Source of the DNA: Astrocystis sublimbata
Taxonomy: Eukaryota; Ascomycota; Sordariomycetes; Xylariales; Xylariaceae
Direction of reading: 5' to 3'
NCBI GenBank assembly: GCA_022453515.1
Contig: JAJNNY010000009.1
Span: 682,001-746,000, forward strand
DNA length: 64,000 nucleotides
Part shown: piece by piece, positions 59,296-64,000 of the stretch
How the letters are laid out: each line of letters begins with the position of its first letter
How positions within the stretch are numbered: position 1 is the stretch's first letter
Translations under genes and position numbers: made by a program
Notes under the pieces: generated by a model
The model's database searches: none
Told to the model about the DNA's origin: nothing
What the model saw: the letters and a program-made list of their open reading frames with translations, nothing else

Positions 59296-60231
59296 CTACC
59301 ACGAAATATCATCATTAAGGACGTTCTCCTTTCCAGCATATGTTTTACCCTCATCGCCATGACCTCCCTCTTTCTCGGCCTGGGCAATATGGGCCTCGCT
59401 GTGCATGCATGGTCCAGTGCCGTGCTTTGTTGGCGTTTCAGCGATCGTGGTCGTTGCCGGCGCGGGTTGGTAAGAGGCAAACGAGCCGGCCGCAGCGTGT
59501 GCTCGCTGCTGGCGCCCAGTGTACACCGCTCCGAGGGCCACCTCGAGCCCCGTCAAGTCTTCTCTCGTGTCGAGCAATATCTTCTCAATTGCCGCTTCGA
59601 TCAGGGCTCGTTGCTCGAGAGCTTGGGCGTAGCGAGCCAGGACGTCTTTGTGCTCGGCTTCCCTGAAGGTACACTGGGTTAGTGGACTGGGTTTTGAGAA
59701 GGGATGGCTCCAATAGTATTCCTGATCGTATCACTGTGTTTGTTGCGTGCGTGTGCGCGTAGATGGCATTCATCGTAGTCAACTCACACCAGGAATAAAT
59801 ACGCTGGGAGGAGTTGCTTACCTCCTCTCCACCTCTGAGGCAAAGCGATGCTTCAGCTGGCTTTGCTCCTTGTTAACATAAGTGTTGAATCTGGCGACAA
59901 TGTCGCTGCGCTCGCTGTTACGCTTGGTTTTGAGATCATTCTACGTCACTCACAAGAAGAGAAATGATTAGTGCAAAGCAAAGTGATGTTTGATATGGAT
60001 GATCTAAATCCCCAGGCCCAGATCGTCTAATCAGAAAGTACCACCTAACATGACACCAAGCAGGCAATATTGCACATAGTAAAACCCAATGTTGATAGAT
60101 GTGAGGGGAAGGCTTACAATGTTCCGCATGATTGTCGGAAGAGGATCGCTGCCATTGAGAGAACCTGGCGCTGCTTTGTCCGACTCGGAGTCTAGGTCTA
60201 TGGTTTCCTGCCGTTGGCGTTTGGGCGGCAT
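59296..60231 (-). CDS. Unrecognised coiled-coil protein with SUMO-interaction-like motif
   Basis: Exons 60231-60118, 59940-59822 and 59662-59296; phases 0 and 2 match; 199 aa. I do not recognise the family. The N-terminus (MPPKRQRQETIDLDSESD) joins a basic nuclear-localisation-like run to a hydrophobic-acidic motif resembling a SUMO-interacting motif (TIDLDSESD). Residues about 39-120 are predicted coiled coil (RFNTYVNKEQSQLKHRF, then ARYAQALEQRALIEAAIEKI). The C-terminus is low complexity, with KEGGHGDEG. This shape recalls small chromosome or kinetochore proteins, but that is only a guess. It shares an upstream region with PXR1, divergently. The exon model is supported by consistent splice signals, not by homology I can name. 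Confidence 0.6.
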
Positions 60232-60957
60232 GTTGTCTGCGTCCCTTCTCACGTGTTTCGATCACAACAGTAGAGTGGTGTTTGATAGAGTCTTCACGAA
60301 TAACGTCTCCTGCTGTTGCTCTGTTTGCGAACTGAGGTTGAGGTGACAGTAAATATATGGTGGGATGATGATGTTCTCCCGATGTCCCCTGCTGCACATG
60401 CTTGCCCAGGTGGTCATAGGTACCTATATGTAGGTAGATGGAAGGCGCGTCCGTCTGTGGTGCCTTCCGCTGAACTTCGATATTTGCTGAATGCAATGAC
60501 GCAAGGTAGGTCGGGTGTATCTACCTACATCCATGGTGTATGTAACTTGGAAGTCCAATAACATTTTAATCACATGCATTCGGGTTGATACAACCTTGAA
60601 GATCATGGATAATGTGCCAATTCTTCACCAAATATAATCGCCAGATCCCTTCCCGAAAGAATGCTGGGGACCTCGGGAAGGTACCCCGTGTTCGGACCGG
60701 GTGGGTGGGTGTACCCTTGGTACACGGGTACACGACCTCAGTCACGTACCCACGTGACTCAAGGCTTATCGATAGATAAGGATGTCTCGAGACATCCAGC
60801 CGAGACCCAATCCCAGAGCGCTATCAAATTTAGTGAGCTCAGCGACCCCACCACGCTGGGCAACTGTCTAGGTAAGTATTCAGGTAGTGTCACCTTTAGG
60901 TTCTTCGTTCCTATCAAAACATCGTTTGTTGCAGAACAACCTTGAACTTGCAAAACC
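60232..60957. promoter_or_regulatory. Divergent promoter, coiled-coil gene / PXR1
   Basis: 726 bp between two start codons. It holds a palindrome cluster at 60709-60797 and a possible 5' UTR intron for PXR1 (GTAAGT at 60872, TTGCAG ending at 60934). Palindromic TAGGTACCTA words occur at 60416-60437. Confidence 0.6.
60709..60797. promoter_or_regulatory. Cluster of inverted repeats upstream of PXR1
   Basis: Four successive inverted repeats: GTGTACCC (60709-60716) with GGGTACAC (60726-60733); GTCACGT (60741) with ACGTGAC (to 60758), containing CACGTG; CTTATC/GATAAG (60765-60780), paired GATA sites; and a perfect 18-bp palindrome GGATGTCTCGAGACATCC (60780-60797). CACGTG and GATA words suggest bHLH and GATA factor binding. 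Confidence 0.7.
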
Positions 60958-62171
60958 ATGGGTCTCTCCGGACCGCGGAGGTAAGCCACAACCAGCCCAC
61001 TACACGGCAACTACACAAGAACAACAACTGACCCCAATCTATGCAGCCGCCGCAAACTGGATCACGACCCGAACAACACAAGATGGACCCGTGACGAGAC
61101 GACGTTTGGCCAGAAGATTCTGCGCGCCCAGGGATGGCAGCCGGGCAAGTTCCTCGGTGCACAGGACACCGCGCATGCGCAGCTGCATAGTGCTGCCAGT
61201 CTGGCACCGATCAAAGTCAACCTGAAAGACGACACCCTCGGACTGGGCGCCAAGATCCGCCAGAAGCAGAGCGACGAATGCACCGGTCTGGATGTCTTCA
61301 AGGATCTACTGGGACGGCTTAATGGAAAGTCTGAGACGACCCTCGAAGCAGAAAGGCAGGTCCGCTCCGAGATCAAGACCAATCTGGTCATCGAAAGGAA
61401 ATATGGTCCCATGAGGTTCGTCAGTGGTGGACTGTTGGTCGGAGATCACATGATGGCAGACCTGGTCGAGAAACAGTCAGCATCTACGCCAATCAAAGAT
61501 GAACCGATATCTGAAGCTTCTGAAGACGAATCTGTGAAGAAGCAGAAAGCGAAAAAGGACAAGAAATCTAAAAAGCGAAAGGAACGCGACACCGAAGAAG
61601 CTGAGACCTCAGACAGCAAACGCGAAAAGAAGCGCAAGAGGCGCTCGAAGGCCGACACCGTACCTGAAGATGATGGCACAGGAACAGAGAAATTGAAAAA
61701 GCAGAAGGACAAGGAGCGAAAAAAGGCCAAGCGCTCTGAGATCGGGTCGGACGAAGAGGTTGATGCGAAACCAGACGAATCCAACGTCAAGCGAAAGAAG
61801 AGCAAGAAGTCCTCTGCAGAGCCTTCCGACGATGCTATATCGGAGAAGGCCCGCAGGAAGGAGAAGAAGAGGGAGAAAAGGCGGAAACAGGCGGAAAGTT
61901 CAGATGTCTGCCTAAACACAACGGTGGTAGCGTCCTCAATTACGACTGCGACGGCTACACCTCAGGACAGCGGCTCCTCGACTCCCAACAACACCGGCGC
62001 TGTTGCTCCACATGCTCTCTCCGCCCGGCACCGTGCCAGGTCACGCCATATTGCTTCGAAGAAGATGGCCTTTGGTGACTTGCAGGCACTCAATCAGGTA
62101 TGCAAATTATTTCCGGTTTAACGACGAGCAAAAGCTGACACCCGTAGATATTCATGATTAAACCAGTCTAA
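60958..62171 (+). CDS. PXR1: PXR1 (PinX1-related) G-patch ribosome-biogenesis protein
   Basis: Nucleolar G-patch protein that works with the DEAH helicase Prp43 in rRNA and snoRNA processing and is linked to telomerase inhibition. Exons 60958-60980, 61047-62097 and 62148-62171; phases agree; 365 aa. N-terminal family start MGLSGPRSRRKLDHDPNNTR, then the G-patch (GQKILRAQGWQPGKFLGAQD, with DDTLGLGAK), then FKDLLGRLNGK and RFVSGGLLVG. The middle is a long Lys/Glu-rich region (many KKEKKRKR-like runs) typical of the family and nucleolar. The end ALNQIFMIKPV comes from an eight-codon last exon; without that splice the protein would end VCKLFPV. The conserved IFM ending favours the spliced model. 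Confidence 0.92.
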
Positions 62172-64000
62172 TTGTGACAACTATGGCCATCTTTCGAAGC
62201 CGTATCTGCTTATGCAAGCAAACCGATGGATAGAGGGCTTACTTCATAAAGTATTGTTATCGATACCCAATAAATGCGTTCAAAGAGACTTGTCAATTAC
62301 CTGCTATACCCTTCAAGTGCCAAGAAACACGGGCATTGGGACTGTTGCTAACACTTTCGCTTCGCCCTGAGGGTCAAAGTGTGATGGGAACGTTGCATTG
62401 ACAAGTGTGAATTTCGGTGAATGGGCACGATAAAGCTGATCGGCAGTTTAATACGCGAGGGGTAACACGTTTTACACAGCTCGGGCCCCAAGCTCTCCTG
62501 TGCTTGCGACGATGGTCATGGATTTGAGCTTAAGTCGTTGTAGTTTTTCCGACCTATTGTTACACTTGCCAATCATCCGTCCGTGGTGCTAGCCTCAACA
62601 AGCCAGTCGAATGGCATCGATGATTCGAGGGATCCGGCTTGTCCATTGGATACTCCCAAGTGCCAGCAGGTCAAGTTCAGGGATGTCCCCTACTCTTGTG
62701 CTTAAAGAAGCATTGATTCTTGCTAGGTATCGTACGGCCGCCCGGCATCCAACGCTGACGCAATACGGACCCTACCGGTACCTGCCGAGTCACCCTGTTT
62801 TCTGACCGAGCTTTCGGAACCGACGTAGTTACATGAACATGCTGGACAGCCTTGTCACCGATCATGAGATGACAGATGTGGCGTTACCCATTCTTCGCAT
62901 GTGTGACAGGACCCGGCCCCTGGATCTCATCTCTGGCAGTCATGATTTGTTGGTTGTTGCAATTGGGCAGGCATGAGGGTTGCATGCTCGAGCTTGATGA
63001 CAAGGCGTCACTGCCGTGCAATGTGAGAACAGGAGTTTTGTGATTCTGCTGGCCCTTCCCTGCAGGTGACGTTGAAGGATCGTTATGCGCGGGCAATGGA
63101 GGCCATGTTTTCTTCATTGAGGTGTTTATACCAATCGCGTTTACTATCGCGAGCCGACTCGCAGCAATGCGTGTACACGTCGCCAACAAGACAAGACAAA
63201 CCCTGCCTTGCCAACCGACTCCGACGTCGGTGGTTCTGAATATGGAGGCTATAGAAGCATCATTATCGCGATATCAATGAAGAAGCAGCCGAGAAAGGGC
63301 AGTAATTGGACTGAGATGGCGGCGATCGGCAACATGTGGCCTGTGCGCTAAATCTTACGACCCAGCCGTTGCCAGCTCGGCCAGCCTTCGCCCAGCTTTG
63401 AAGAGCTGGAGACAAGGGCCACCCCAGTCTTTTGGTCTTCGCCATATGGCGCCCTTGTTTCATTTGCTGAGGCCTGACACCATCGTCTGCATCGTCTGCC
63501 GCAGTCCTCTATCAAGTGCCATCAAGTGAACCATACAACGTCATCGGACGCCTTCTTGTTCAACCCTCCTTCGTATGCCCCCGTGTTGTCGCGTTAATAT
63601 TGCAGAGGCCAAGTTGAATACAGCCAAGATGATAGCCTAACGTGCTGAGGAACGTGGTGAGGAGTCAAGACGACAATGCGTGGTGGACACGCCGTTGCTA
63701 TGGATCAGCCAGAGCAGATACAGTACGGCTCGCAACTATTATTTATGGCTCGCGTGCTGCCTTCCTCTTGTAACTTCAAGAGATCCTCTTGGTCTATTCT
63801 CGGGGTTCGCGGGACTGCAGATAGAGAACCAGACGCAACTCAATATCAGACACCTTGCCCAGCACCCGTTCGTTTCGTCTCGTGCATTTCGTCTGTCCGT
63901 TTTACTTAAGTCCTTATAAGGCTGCCTGTGCACCTAACCTATTAGAAGCAGCTGCTTTCTCCATCACTTGATCTAAGTACTTCTAGGCAGGACCCTGCAT
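62172..64000. other. Right-hand 1.8 kb without a supported gene
   Basis: Downstream of PXR1 to the window edge. Short overlapping frames on both strands (62611-62865, 62884-63189, 63676-63919) have no motif, and none continues convincingly past the edge. Confidence 0.5.

Overview
The window is a piece of nuclear genome from a filamentous ascomycete (Pezizomycotina; Sordariomycetes is my inference). Genes carry short spliceosomal introns (45 to about 525 nt) with GT..AG ends, intergenic spaces are long, and gene content is typically fungal: Ras-associating adenylate cyclase with LRRs, RTC4, PXR1, FUN30, VMA21, DUF2406, bilirubin-oxidase-like laccase. Intergenic DNA is full of TAGGTA/TACCTA/GTACATGTAC-type palindromic words. 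I found no tRNA, rRNA, CRISPR array, virus or intact transposon.

Layout. 1-4543 (-): N-terminal about 1340 residues of adenylate cyclase, running off the left edge. 6536-7953 (-): dynactin p50. 9070-10817 (+): RTC4-domain protein. 11254-13153 (-): secreted protein of unknown function, five exons. 16041-18521 (+): bilirubin-oxidase-type multicopper oxidase, seven exons. 19753-20277 (-): SCOC-type short coiled-coil protein. About 20.3-28.9 kb: gene desert. 28885-31322 (-): FYVE+RING ubiquitin ligase (PIB1 type). 33266-37944 (-): full-length ABC-B transporter, eleven exons. 39795-41728 (-): glucose-6-phosphate dehydrogenase. 43978-44860 (+): ribosomal protein eL33, seven exons. About 44.9-50.8 kb: second gene desert. 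50794-52255 (+): DUF2406 protein. 53163-53928 (-): VMA21. 54952-58500 (+): Fun30-type SNF2 remodeller, intronless. 59296-60231 (-): unrecognised coiled-coil protein. 60958-62171 (+): PXR1 G-patch protein. 62.2-64 kb: no gene seen.

The genes are ordinary single-copy loci and do not form a metabolic cluster. Three (RTC4, FUN30, PXR1) belong to families tied to telomeres or silent chromatin, which is probably coincidence. All exon models were read by eye; for every multi-exon gene lying wholly inside the window the summed exon length is a multiple of three and the splice phases agree.

The most interesting points are: (1) a glucose-6-phosphate dehydrogenase whose last codons read Ser-Lys-Leu-stop (a peroxisomal PTS1), where the stop codon lies inside a GTAAGT splice donor and splicing would join, in frame, a 53- or 45-residue tail that hides the signal; (2) an unusually dense set of palindromes in about 90 bp upstream of PXR1; (3) a perfect five-fold decapeptide repeat with ten Thr-Gln sites in the Fun30 N-terminus.
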